Shown: positions 36,449-48,400 of the stretch, in pieces
How positions within the stretch are numbered: position 1 is the stretch's first letter
How the letters are laid out: every line of letters starts with the position of its first letter
Origin: Alligator mississippiensis
Lineage: Eukaryota > Chordata > Crocodylia > Alligatoridae
DNA length: 64,000 nucleotides
Reading direction: 5' to 3'
Assembly: GCF_030867095.1 (NCBI RefSeq)
Contig: NC_081824.1
Location: forward strand, 240,928,719 to 240,992,718
Translations under genes and position numbers: made by a program
Notes under the pieces: model-generated
The model's database searches: none
The model's input: the letters and a program-made list of their open reading frames with translations, nothing else
What the model was told of the DNA's origin: nothing

Positions 36449-39400
36449 GTTTAATCTCACTGTGCCTTATTTTGCCCTGTTTAAAAAAAGAGAGAAACAG
36501 ATAATACCACCCACTTGTCTCATGTGCTGGTTTGGGAGAATTCATTAATATTTTCTGAAGCACACCATCCCTTCATTAACACAGTGGAAAAGCCCTGAAG
36601 AAAATATGAATTTGTCATCTTAGCAGGATTTCAACAACATGAATAAGGCCTAGGCCACAAGTTAAACAAGAAGACAAGTTATTAATAGCTGTTACTCATT
36701 GAGCACAACCTATCCCATGCATTAAATGTAGCAGGGCTCCTCTGGGAAGAATACTGCATGACCACATAATAAGACTGCATCACAATACGTATGTGGAGAG
36801 GAGCCAAATAAATTTGCACAAGCACACGCATCAGTTCTGGCATTTTTCCAACTTGAATGCCAGTTTTGCAACCTTCATGTTCTTTCAAAACAGCTTTGTA
36901 TAGTACAAACTAGTTTACCCCTATCCAACATGCCAAAAGTACAGCTCATGGGAGTGTATTTTAGAATCTCAAATTCATAAAGCTGGTGGTAAGAGAATGT
37001 GACTACCCTTGGTGTGCAAATGTCTCCCTCTAGTGGTTGGTTTTAGGCTATTACAGTTCTGTATCTGTAATGTAAATGATCCGTGTCAGTGGAGCCCAGG
37101 ATTCTGACGTGGCTGGTGGGTACCATCTGTTGCAGTCACATACATTGTTTCTGAGTCAAGTGGGATTCAGAGGGCAACAAAAATGGTGAGGGGGCTGGGG
37201 GATGTGACTTCTGAGGAAAGAATGAGGGAATTGGGTTTATTTAGTCTAAAAAAGAGGAGACTGAGAGGGGATTTAATAGTAGCCTTCAACTACCTGAAGG
37301 AGGATTTGAAAGTGGGTGGAGCTGTCATCTGCCACCACTGTTCTCAGTGGTGGCAGATGACAGAACAAGGAGCAGCAGTCTCAAGTTGCAGCAAGGGAGG
37401 TTTAGGTTAGATATTAGAATGAATTTTCTTACTAGGAGGGTAGTAAAACACAGGAACAGGTTACCCAGAGAAGTGGTGAAATCTCCATCCTTGGAGGTTT
37501 TTAAGTCCTGGCTAAACAGAGCTTTGGCTGGAATCATCTAGTTGGGGATGGTCCTACCTTGAGCAGGGGGGTTGATTAGATCAATGGTTCTCAACCTTTT
37601 TTGTACCAGAATCCATTTGTAAACATTGGCCAGTCCCAACCCAGTGCCCCTCACTCCCAATCCACTGCTCCCCACTCCCAGGCCCCAGCCCCCCAGTGGG
37701 GGGGTGGGGGCAGGGCATGGGAGGCCCCCAAGCAGCTCCTTGCAAGGTGGAACTCTGTCAGTCTGCAAGGGAAACCCACAGTTTCCCATGGTTTTTCTCC
37801 TTTAAAGGTGAATCTGTTTTTTTTTAAATTTGTTCATGACCTTTTCATATATTCTTGAGACCCAGTTTTGGGTCGCTACCCACAGGTTGAGAGACACTGG
37901 ACTAGATGACCTCCTGAGGTTCCTTCCAACCCTAATTTTCTATGAAGGCAGCTGGGAGCTGCAGCTCCCCGCCCCCCCTTTTCCCACCTGGAGCAACGCA
38001 GCAGGGGCAGGAGGAGGAAGATCTGCTGGAGGCAGGGGGGGGAGCTGAGCAGTACCCAGGTGGCTACAGCCACACCAGGAACAGCCCCGCTGGGAAGTGA
38101 TATGCACTGGCCAAGGCCAGTGGGCAGGAGCACAGTGAGAGCTGCCCTGGATAGAGCTTAGCCCCATATGGAGCACTGAAGGGGTAACCACAAGCCAGAT
38201 CCAATCAACTGGCAGGTGCCTGCCTATCCAGTTAGTTGGTGGGCCATACTTTACCCACCCCTGCTCAAGACTAATGTCCTGAAGATACAGTAGAAACAGC
38301 AATCATGCAAGCTTCCTTCATCAGGTAGAGAGGATTTTCACTCTTGGTCCTATTTTCTGAGACAGCAAATAAAGAAGAAATTCTGCTGGCTGTTTAGTGA
38401 CATGAACATTTGACCACTAGGAGCCAGACCACCGATTCTCAACTAAGGTAGGGGGTTACTTTGGGGTGCTGCCAAATTCTCTGAAGGGTGCCATGAGATG
38501 TGAGGTTCAGGCTTGTCCCTGCTTGAATGATCCCCCCCCCCACTCTCACTGCCAGGCCCTCTAGAAGGAGGTAAGCACTGTAATATATAAATTACTTTTT
38601 TAAACTGGTGGCAACTCAGTTAACAAAAGTCATGAAGGAGTGCTTTGAGTCAAAAAGGCTGAGAACCGCTGAGCTGTACTAAGTCACTTTTCCCCAAAGT
38701 CATACTACAGACAGCTGAATATGATCAGATATATAACTGCTATTTGTGATAGGTGACTCAGCTACTCGGGTGTAAAAGGCTCTATGATGTATTTTGCTCT
38801 TAATCTGCAGAGTTTCTTTTCAAAAGTACAGATTCCAGACTTTGAAAGGTTTGCTTAAACAACTGATTCAGCCCTGGTCACTGACATCTCTTCTACAGGG
38901 TAAACTTACTGTGCAAGAGTCATATCTCAGACATGCTGCCTCCTAAATTGGAAGCAGTCGTGCCATATCCGTACGGTTGCCACAGAAACATTAGTAATCA
39001 CTGCTGAGTGATGGGGCAAAATAGCTTTCCATTCACTAATTAGCCCACCCATGTTGCCATGTGGAAGCAACTACATGGCTCGTAGTTAAGGAGGCAGCCA
39101 GTGCAGGGGTTAGCATAGCCTATTGTGATGGTTTCACCACTGGGCAGGCTAAGATTACATTGCAGGCATGGCCTCGGTTTTCCCTACCTGTGAAATCACT
39201 GAAGTAAGAGTATTTTTGGCAGTATCCATGACAAAGGGCGCTTTGTGCCCAAAACTTTGTCTAGTATCTTTCCCAACTATACAGCTGGTCCAATAACAGA
39301 TATTGTCAAAAAATGCTTCTGCTATTTCTTAAACCATCAAGACTACAACAACATGGCAACGTTGCAAAATGAAGTCACTGGGACAGCAATGGCTTGATCT

Positions 39401-42400
39401 GGAACTATCCAGCTCAGTGAAGTACTTGACTGTTTTCCTAAACTAATTCATAGTTGTTAGGGTCGGAAGGGACCTGAGCAGATCATCAAGTCCAACCCCC
39501 TGCCATGGGCAGGAAAGAGTACTGGGGTCAAATGACCCCAGCTAGGTGATCATCTAGCCTCCTTTTGAAGACCCCAAGGGTAGGAGCGAGCACCACTTCC
39601 CTTGGAAGTTGGTTCCAGATCCTAGCGGCCCTGACTGAAGTAGTGCTTCCTGATGTCTAGCCTGAACCTACTCTCAGTCAACTTGTGGCTGTTACTCCTA
39701 GTAGTGCTCAGGGGAACAAGTTCTCTCCCGTTCCCCGCTGGTCCTCCCCTGGTAAGCTTATAGATGGCCACCAGATCCCCTCTCAGCCTTCTCGTGTGGA
39801 GGCTGAACAGGTTCAGGTCCCGTAGCCTCTCCTCGTAGGGCCTGCCCTGCTGCCCCCTGACCATGCGAGTGGCCCTCCTTTGGACCTTCTCAATGCTGTC
39901 CACATCCGTCCTGAAGTGCAACACCCAAAACTGGACACAGTACTCCAACTGCGGCCTGACCCATGTCACATAGAGGGGGAGGATCTCCTTGGACCTGCTC
40001 GTGATGCATCTGTGGATGCATGACAAGGTGCGGTTAGCCTTACTGACTGCATCCTCACATTGGCAGCCCATGTTCATCCTGGAATCAATAATGATTCCAA
40101 GATCCTTTTCTGCCTCTGTGCTGATGAGAAGGGAGTTCCCCAGCCTATAGATATGCTGCTGGGTCTTTCTCCCTAGGTGCAGTACCTTTCACTTGTCAGT
40201 ATTAAATCCTATCCTGTTCTCATCCACTCACCCCTGTAACCTGTCCAGATCTAGTTATAGCCTGTTCCTCCCTCCTATCATGCCCACTTCTCCCCACATC
40301 TTAGTGTCATCCGTGAATTTGAACAAGGTACTTTTCACCCCCTCGTCCAAGTCGCTGATGAAGATGTTGAACAGTGCAGGTCCGAGGACCGAGCCCTGGG
40401 GGACCCCACTGCCTACATCCCTCCAGGTCGAAAATGACCCATCCGCCACCACTCTCTGGGTGCAGCCCTCCAGCCAATTCGTGACCCATCTGACTGTGTA
40501 CGCGTCGACACCACAGTTGCCTAATTTTTTAACGAGAATGGGGTGAGAGACAGTGTTGAAGGCCTTCCAAAAGTCCAGAAAGACTACGTGCACCAAGACA
40601 CCTGCATCTAAGGATTTTGTGACCTGGTCATAGAAGGCAACCAGGTTGGTCTGACAGGACCTGCTCCTAATGAACCCATGTTGGTTGCCCCTAAGCATAA
40701 TCTCCTCACAGATGTGCTCCTGGATAATTTTCTCAAAGAGCTTCCCCAGGACTGAGGTAAGACTAATGGGCTTGTAATTTCCTGGGTCCTCCTTCCTCCC
40801 TTTTTTGAAAATGGGGACCACATTGGCCCTTTTCAGTCCTCTGGCACCTCGCCAGAGCACCATGAGTGCTCATAAAGCTGTGCCAGGGGTCCTACAGTGA
40901 CCTCTGCCAATTCCCTCAGCACTGTGTGGTAGAGATCATCTGGACCTGCTGATTTGAACATGTCCACCCCACCAGAAGTTTCCTAACTAGGTCCTCTCTG
41001 ATCCTAGGCCTGGCTGTGCTTCTCCTGAGTCCATCCAGAATCTCGGTGGGGGCAATGTCCTGGTCCGTGCTCAGAAAAATGGAGGCAAAGAATTTGTTAA
41101 AGAGGTCAGCTTTATCATCTGGTGCAACCACCAGATTGCCAAGCATGTCCTGCAGGGGCCCCATGTTACCCGGTGCTGCCTTTTTGCTCCCTATGCATTT
41201 AAAAAAGGACTTGTTATCTTTGATCCTGGTCGCTAGTCCTAGTTCTTTCTCTGCCTCAGCCTTCCTAACAGCCCCCCTACATTCTTGAGCAATGGATGTA
41301 TAATCCTCCTTGGTGATGGCCCCTCCCTTCCATCGGGCATATGCCTCCTTTTTGGCTTTCAGATGTTCCTGAGTTCTCAAATTGATATTTATAATTAAAA
41401 GACCATGTTGTCTGTCTCAACTGGCCATAGAGGATTCAAGAAAATTTATAGCTAGTATTGTGTAGGTAAGGTTATTGCCAATTAATCCTTTGTGACTTTG
41501 AAGTGAGTTAATTCCTCTTGTAGCAAGTTAGGTTCTAAACTTTCCCTCTGCATTTGTCCTCCAAAAGTGATAACTTTTTATAATCTGCACTGTTTCCAGA
41601 TTACCTAAAAGGTGCTTTAATAGCTTGATTTGCTTTTAAATATAAGAAGCCAAAAATGAAGAGTTTCAGCATAAAACCAATAATATATTAAGTTCTACTT
41701 TTGGTGGGGGTTCTTTCAAAGCCATGTGTTTCCTTTCAAATTGAACATTTTCAAGTAATCTCACTGGAGCAGTGATACTAATTCTTGGTTAAACTAAATA
41801 TTTTTGTCTTTTGTACCTGTAAGGCACATTATAATGTTTTAGTTAATATATTACTGCTTTTAGCACCTCTGCTACTATTAATATAGCTAATCTTGAAACA
41901 TTTTTCCAGACTAATTTCCAGAAAAGCGGGGGCGGGGCCTCTCCATTTTTGTAACTGCATCATGGAAAAATAGTGCTAGAAGGGACTTCAGTGGATCACG
42001 GTTAAGGGAGCATCATTCCTCTAAATCATCCTAGATAGGTGTTTATCTAACCTGTCATAAAAACTGCACCAGCTTCCCTCTTGGGCAGCTACCAAAGTGC
42101 CCAAAACCTCAAAAAAACCCTAACTTGCCATAGGTAGAGCAGGTGGGGGACAAGAGCCCTGTCAATGTCTTGCCAATGCAAGGACAGGGAGTTGTTTTAT
42201 TAAAATATACTAAAAAAAAAAACCAAGGACAAGGACTATTTGTCCTGCTGCAACCCCCCCACAACCTATGCTGATCTGACCATGAAGTAATATTCCTTCC
42301 TGATCCCAAATGTGACAGTGGCTGCTTACAGACATGGAAAGAAATAAAGCGCTTTACTAAGCAGCGGAATGGCAGCTGAGTGGAGCTGAGGAGGGAAACG

Positions 42401-45400
42401 AGTCCGTGTCCCATTCCCACCTCACCCCCTGCCCCTGCTTCTACTTAGCCCAGCCCAGCCCCCCAGGGAGCCACGCAAACAGGCACGCTCTGAGCCCAGC
42501 ATACAAATTGGCATGTGAATTAGTGCAGAAGGGAACACGAGAGGGTCACAAGCGAGTCCAAGAAGACAAGAATTCAGTAGTAGCATAGTCTATTAACCAT
42601 ACAGTGGTGGGAACATATCATACCCCAAAGATTCCTACCTCTCTCGCAGCTGAAACCCCACCCCACTGCCCTTGCACCACTGAGACCTCTACCCGGAGCC
42701 CATGGTTCCAGCCTCCACCCAGACAGAGCCTATGGTTCCAGGCTGTAGGGGTTGCCTGACATGGCTTCCAGCAATTGGTAATGGGAGCAGGGTCACACCC
42801 ACTTGTGGGATATGCTCTTTAGTGCCAGGTGAGGGAGTTCCAGACACAGGTGAGCAGGCTTTGTGCCATCAGGGCCCACGAGCAGATCAACTACTACTAC
42901 CCGGCGCTTCACCAGAAGACCAAGGAGAGAAGAGCATGGAAGCGTGGCAGCATGAAGGACAAGACTGACCAGGAGTTTCATGCAGCGATTGCTTGGAAGA
43001 TGGTCATCTCGGGGCCCAAGGCATGCAGTGCCATGGTCACTCCTCTCCTGGAGCTGCGCAACCGGTATGCACTTCTCTCAGCACCACCAGAGTCATCAGA
43101 AGCACCAGCTGAGAAGGGAAGGCAGCCAACTATCATCCCAAAGAACAGATGCAGGGTGGTCATGTTGGGCGACTCCCTCCTGAGGGGGACAGAGGGAACA
43201 ATCAGCTGCCCTGACTCCCTAACCCGTGAGGTCTGCTGCCTCCCAGGGGCTCGTATCAGAGATTGGCAGAAAGGATTCCTAAACTCATCCGGCCCTCTGA
43301 CCACTACCCCATGCTCCTCATCCATGTAAGCACAAATGACATGGCTAGGAACAATCCTGGCTGGGTCATTAGTGACTACAGAGCTCTGGGGGCTGCATTC
43401 AAGGGGTTGGAGATACAGGTAGTTTTCTCCTTGGTCCTCCCAGTTACAGGTCATGGGTACAGGAGGGACAGATGCATAGAAGAAGTGAACAGAAGACTCC
43501 AGCGCTGGTGCCACCATAAAGGCTTCGGCTTCTTCAACCACGGCACACGCTTCAGAGACAGCAGCCTGTTGGGAAGGGATGGCATCCACCTCACACTGAA
43601 GAGGAAGAAGCTTTTCTCAGCTAGAATGGCAGACCTCCTGGAAAAGGCTTTAAACTGAGATCACCAGGGGACGGGCAGTCAATTACTGATACAAGCCCAG
43701 CAAATGGCAACCATGAAACCAGCAAACCAGGGAACAATAGCAAGTATACCCTGACACCAACCAAAGGACAGGATTTTCCACAGCACAACAGGAAGCCTAG
43801 AGCCCCCAATGGCAGGCATAGTTGCCTGTACACAAATACCAGGAGCATGGGGAACAAGCAGAAGGAACTGGCCATCCTGCTAACCAATAAGCAATATGAT
43901 TTCATAGGGATAACAGAAACCTGGTGGGACTTCACCTATGATTGGACCACAGGTGCCCGCCTCCGCTCTGCTAGGTGTTCTGTGCGGCTTTAGCCCAGAC
44001 TATCAATCTAGCCTGTCCCGGGCTTGTGAGTGGACCCCAAAAGCTACCCCAGCTGACATCCGGGGATCCCCTTAACTCTCCTGCCACGACTTCGAATGGT
44101 ACCTCAGTGGAGGGGTTCCCCTTTGAGGCAGCCGCCAGGGTCGTCACGCCTCTCAGCGGGCACTCACGAGGCTCTGACCTGCCCTACACCCCGGCCACTC
44201 GCCACCTTGGGTCGGAGGTCTTCTGGCCCTTTGGCATCCCTGGCTGCACTCGGCTTCTTCCTCGGACTCCCGTGGCCCTCCAGCCATGAGTCTGTGTCCT
44301 CAGGTCACGGCTCGAACATGAAGACTTCGAGGCCCTTGGGCCTGGATCCGACTAACATGTATCCCTAGTGCCCTATCCCAACCACCCTGTGATGTAGCAT
44401 GCGATCCCCACCACCGTGACTGCCGAAGCGAAGCAGCCAGTTGGCCCGGAGGCCACAAAGGAATAAAGAGTGCCCTTAACCTATGGGCCCTGTGGTTTCC
44501 CTGTGCCTAGGTGCCCCAGCCCCAGTTGCTTGCCCCACTCAGGTGTGGCGTCCCGGCCAATTATCCTTGGGATGCAGTGGGGCCTGTCCGCCGCTTAATC
44601 CGCCCCTGCTTGGGGTCTTCTGCTGCAGCCCGCGGCAATCCCCGTTGGGGTTCCCGTCGGCCCTGCCCTTGTTACCTCCTCTCCGGGGCTTCCCTGCCGG
44701 CTCGCCAGTCAGTGCTGCCTCCAGCTTTCCCGTTGATGCCTTCGCTGGTTCTGTAATCGGCTTTGCTGCCTCTGCCTCCGTTGGCCTCGCTGCCGATGCT
44801 TCTGCTGGCGCAGCTGCTGGCTCCTCTGCCGGTGCTCCTGCCGATACCTCCACCGGCTCCTCTGCCAGTACTGCTGCCAGCTCCACTGCTGGTGCTTCTG
44901 CTGGTGCCTCTGCCGGCTTCTCTACCAGCTCTGCTGCCGGCTTTACTGCTGGTGTCTCCACCAGCTCCACTGCCGGCTCCGCTGCCAGCACCTCCGCCGG
45001 CTTCTCTGTTGGCAGTTCCCCAGGCTCTGCTGCCGGCGCTTCCCCAGGCTCTGCCCCCACCGTCCCAGGCTGCCCAATGCAGCGGCTGCACCCCTCGGGG
45101 TGTGGGTTTCCCCGCCGAGCCTCCGCTCACCCACCAGCCTTCTGTGCCTTTTGTCTCCACCGGGTGGCGTCTCCAGCTGATGTCACCTGGCCTCAGCTGA
45201 ATATGAGCGCGGCTAACAAACTGCGTGGGTGGTTTCGCCTCGCACGTTTCCCCATGCCTTTCGGACCCTGCAGGAGGTAAGTGGCAGCTTTCTTTTGCTT
45301 CGGCCTGGGGTCCTCCTGTAACTGGTGTACCAGTTCCCCTGGTACACCTTGCATAGGAGGGATCGTGTTGGGAAGAAGAAAGGTGACTTGAGATCCTCTG

Positions 45401-48400
45401 GGTCAAGATACAGGGAAAGGGATTTGACTGTAGGGGTTTACTACAGACCTCAGAAACAATAGGCAGAGCTTGATCAGGAATTTTCTAGAGAACTGATAGA
45501 GGCTGCACGCTCTCAGAGCATGGTCGTCATGGGTGACTTCAACTACCCAGACATCTCATGGGATGAGCACTCAGCAAGATCTGATTGTTCTCAAAGTTTC
45601 CTTACTTGCATTAAAGACCTCTATCTGACTCAAGAAGTCTATGGGCCAACCAAGGGTAAGGCAGTCCCGGATTTAATTCTGGCCAAAGGGGACAATCTAG
45701 TGAGCAACCTGAGGATCAAAGGGAAGCTAGGCAACAGTGACCATGAGATGGTCACTTTCTCCATCCACCGTAAGAAAAGGAAATCAGTAAGATAGAAATC
45801 CTTGATTTTTAGGAAAGCTGACTTCCACAAGCTTAGGAGATTGCTTGGCAAGGCCCTGCAGGACCATGGTCTGACAGGAAAGGGAGTTCAAGAAGAGTGG
45901 TCATTCCACAAGGATGCAATCCTTGGAGCACAAAGGAAGTCCATTCCCTTTCAAGAGAAAAGCAGTAAAAGGGCTGGGAGACCTGCTTGGCTCAATAGGG
46001 AAGTCATGGACCTCCTGAAATTGAAAAGAGAAGCTTATAAGGGATGGAAGTCAGGAATTACTGCCACGGAGGAGTACACAGCAATAGCCTGCACCTGTAG
46101 GGAGCAGATTAGAAAAAGAAAGGCAGAAACTAAATTCAAATTGGCAACCAGAATCGAGGACAATAAAAGGTCCTTTTTTAGATATGTAGGAAGTCGGAGA
46201 AAAAATAAGGGAAACATAGGGCCCCCACTGAACAAAATGGGGACAGCTGATAACTGACACTCGGAAGAAAACCAAACTCCAAAATGAATTTATCGTGTCG
46301 GTATTCCACCACTCCAAGGGTATTAGCCTGCTTGACAGGATACAAGATGATCAAGGTTGCGGTGATCACCCTCCCATAGTTGGCGAAGATCTTGTGGGGG
46401 AACATCTGGAGAGGCTGGATATCTACAAGTCAGCAGGACCAGATGAACTACACTCAAGAGTGCTGAAAGAATTGGATGACAGCTTTACCATAGGTTGCAC
46501 AATGATATCTGAGAACTTGTGTTGCTCAGGAGAAATCCTAGGAGACTGGAAGAGTGCCAATGTGGTGCCTATCTTCAAGAGAGGGAGAAAGGAGGACCCA
46601 GGGAATTACAAGCCAATTAGTTTGACCTCAGTCCCTGGAAAAATCCTGGAAAAAATTATTAAAGAATCCATTATTGGTAGGCTAACTGAAGGCAGTATTC
46701 TAAATGACAGTCAACATGGCTTAATTGTGGGCAGGTAGTGCCTGACCAACCTTATTTCCTTCTGTGATCAGGTAACTCTCCACCTGGATAAGGGAAATGA
46801 GACTGATTTCATATACTTGGATTTCAAAAAGGCCTTTGATTTAGTGTCCCATTATGTCCTAATGGTAAAATTGGGAAAATGCAGCCTCAAGTACTTTACA
46901 GCATGGTGGCTAGGTAACTGAGTCCAAGGTAGACCCAGAGAGTATTAATAGATGGAACTGAGTCAGCATGGCAGTGGTATCCCTCAGGGTTCAGTACTTG
47001 GGCCAGTGCTTTTCAACATGTTCAGGTGTTAAAAGCGTACTGGCAAAATTCATGGATGACACCAAATTATGACGGAGTGCTGTCACGCTTGAGGACAGGC
47101 TGGGGATGCAGGCTGACCTGGCTGGGCTTACAAGGTGGGTGGATCAAAACCTGATGATGTTTAACACGGAGAAATGTAAAGTTCTCCATCTGGGGAGAAA
47201 TAATCCGCAACACACTTAATAGTGTACTACGCTTGCCAGCACCACAACTGAAAGAGATCTGGGAGTCATGATAGACCACAGGATGAACACGAGCCACCAA
47301 TGCAATGCTGTAGCTGGCAGAGCTAATCAAACACTGGCATGCATTTACTGATGCATCTCTAGCAAGACTAAGGATGTCATCTCCCCACTCTACTGGGCCT
47401 TGGCGAGACCACAGCTGGAGTACTGCATCCAGTTCTGGGTGCTACACTTCAGGAAGAATGTGGAGAAGTTTGAGAGAGTCCAAAGGAGGGCCACGCAGAG
47501 GTCTGGAGAGCAGGTCATACAAGGAGTGTTCAGTCTGGAGAAAAGAAGACTTAGAAGGGACTTGGTGGCAGCCTATAGGGCGTATCTGTTCACCAAGGCA
47601 CCCCAGGGGAGGACAAGAACCAATGGCCACAAACTGCTTGAAGATCACTTCAGATTGGACATAAAGAGAAACTTATTTACAATTTGAGTGGCTAGGGTCT
47701 GGAACAGATTCCCTCCAGAGGTGGTACAATCACCTACCCTGGAGATCTTTAAAAAATGTCTTAATGCCTACCTTGCTGGGGTCATCTGACCCCAGCAGTC
47801 TTTGCTGTCCAAGTGCAGGGGGGCTGGACCCAATGATCTGTAAGGTCCCTTCCAGCCCCTAACATCTATGAATCTATGAAATGTCTGTGTTGAGCACCGT
47901 GCTTTCCCATAAGAGGCATTGCATTAGTTTGACCTGCCTTGCCCAACATCTGCATAGATCCCATGCTTCAGCTGGGCTTTTTTTGCATTTTTATAAAATA
48001 GCTGATTGAATCAGCTGCAGAGCCGGGTCAAACTAATGCGCTTCCTCTTCTGGTAAAGTTCTGTTTTGGTTTGGTTTGGATTTGGATTTTGTTCATGTCT
48101 GTGAGTAGCCAGTATGTTTGACTCTGAGAGGAGGAGTAAGACCCTTGAGCCAGAAACCTCCAGGTTTTAATTCCCAGAAATATCATCTGCACACTCCAGT
48201 TAAAATGTTCAGCCTTACCTTTGGCATATACCCAATGCTTCTGAGGGAGGCAGGATAGGAACCCTGACAACTGCAGGGGGAAAAAATTCCTTCCTGGTCC
48301 CATGTGGAAACCAGCAAAGCCCAAACTCATGGGCAAACCAAACACCTTCCGCTCAGCTCTGCAGCTTGGTGACTGCAAATGCAACATCTTACATCATGCA

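Larger units (their letters stand above)
43800..46990 (+). pseudogene. CR1 ORF2 (endonuclease-reverse transcriptase), interrupted
   Basis: Before the insert, [20 protein letters not shown] and [10 protein letters not shown] are the start of the endonuclease. After it, [16 protein letters not shown] and [10 protein letters not shown] are its C-terminal motifs. The linker (45802-46257) and reverse transcriptase (46295-46738, [20 protein letters not shown]) follow, then [30 protein letters not shown] and the catalytic box as FMDD, split by stops. Tail sequence continues to about 47690 (GLPRDWLDIKRN-like frames). Confidence 0.9.
42620..47881 (+). mobile_element. CR1 LINE, near full length, broken, with a 1.4-kb insert
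   Basis: This CR1 has ORF1, endonuclease, reverse transcriptase and the typical 3' end (ATCTATGAATCTATGAA at 47867-47881). Stops and frameshifts interrupt every part, so it is inactive. A TG...CA-bounded sequence (43954-45353) splits the endonuclease region. Without it the element would be about 3.9 kb, close to a full CR1. The 5' limit is by eye. Confidence 0.9.

Noticed and set aside
40193-41288. Plus-strand frames over the minus-strand CR1
   Set aside because: They are shadows of the reverse transcriptase on the other strand.
44483-45280. 265-codon Ala/Ser-rich open frame as a gene
   Set aside because: It is low complexity, overlaps equally long frames on the other strand and lies inside an insertion in a dead CR1.
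43954-45353. Target site duplication around the CR1 insert
   Set aside because: CAGG and TAGG are too short and imperfect; I could not define a duplication.
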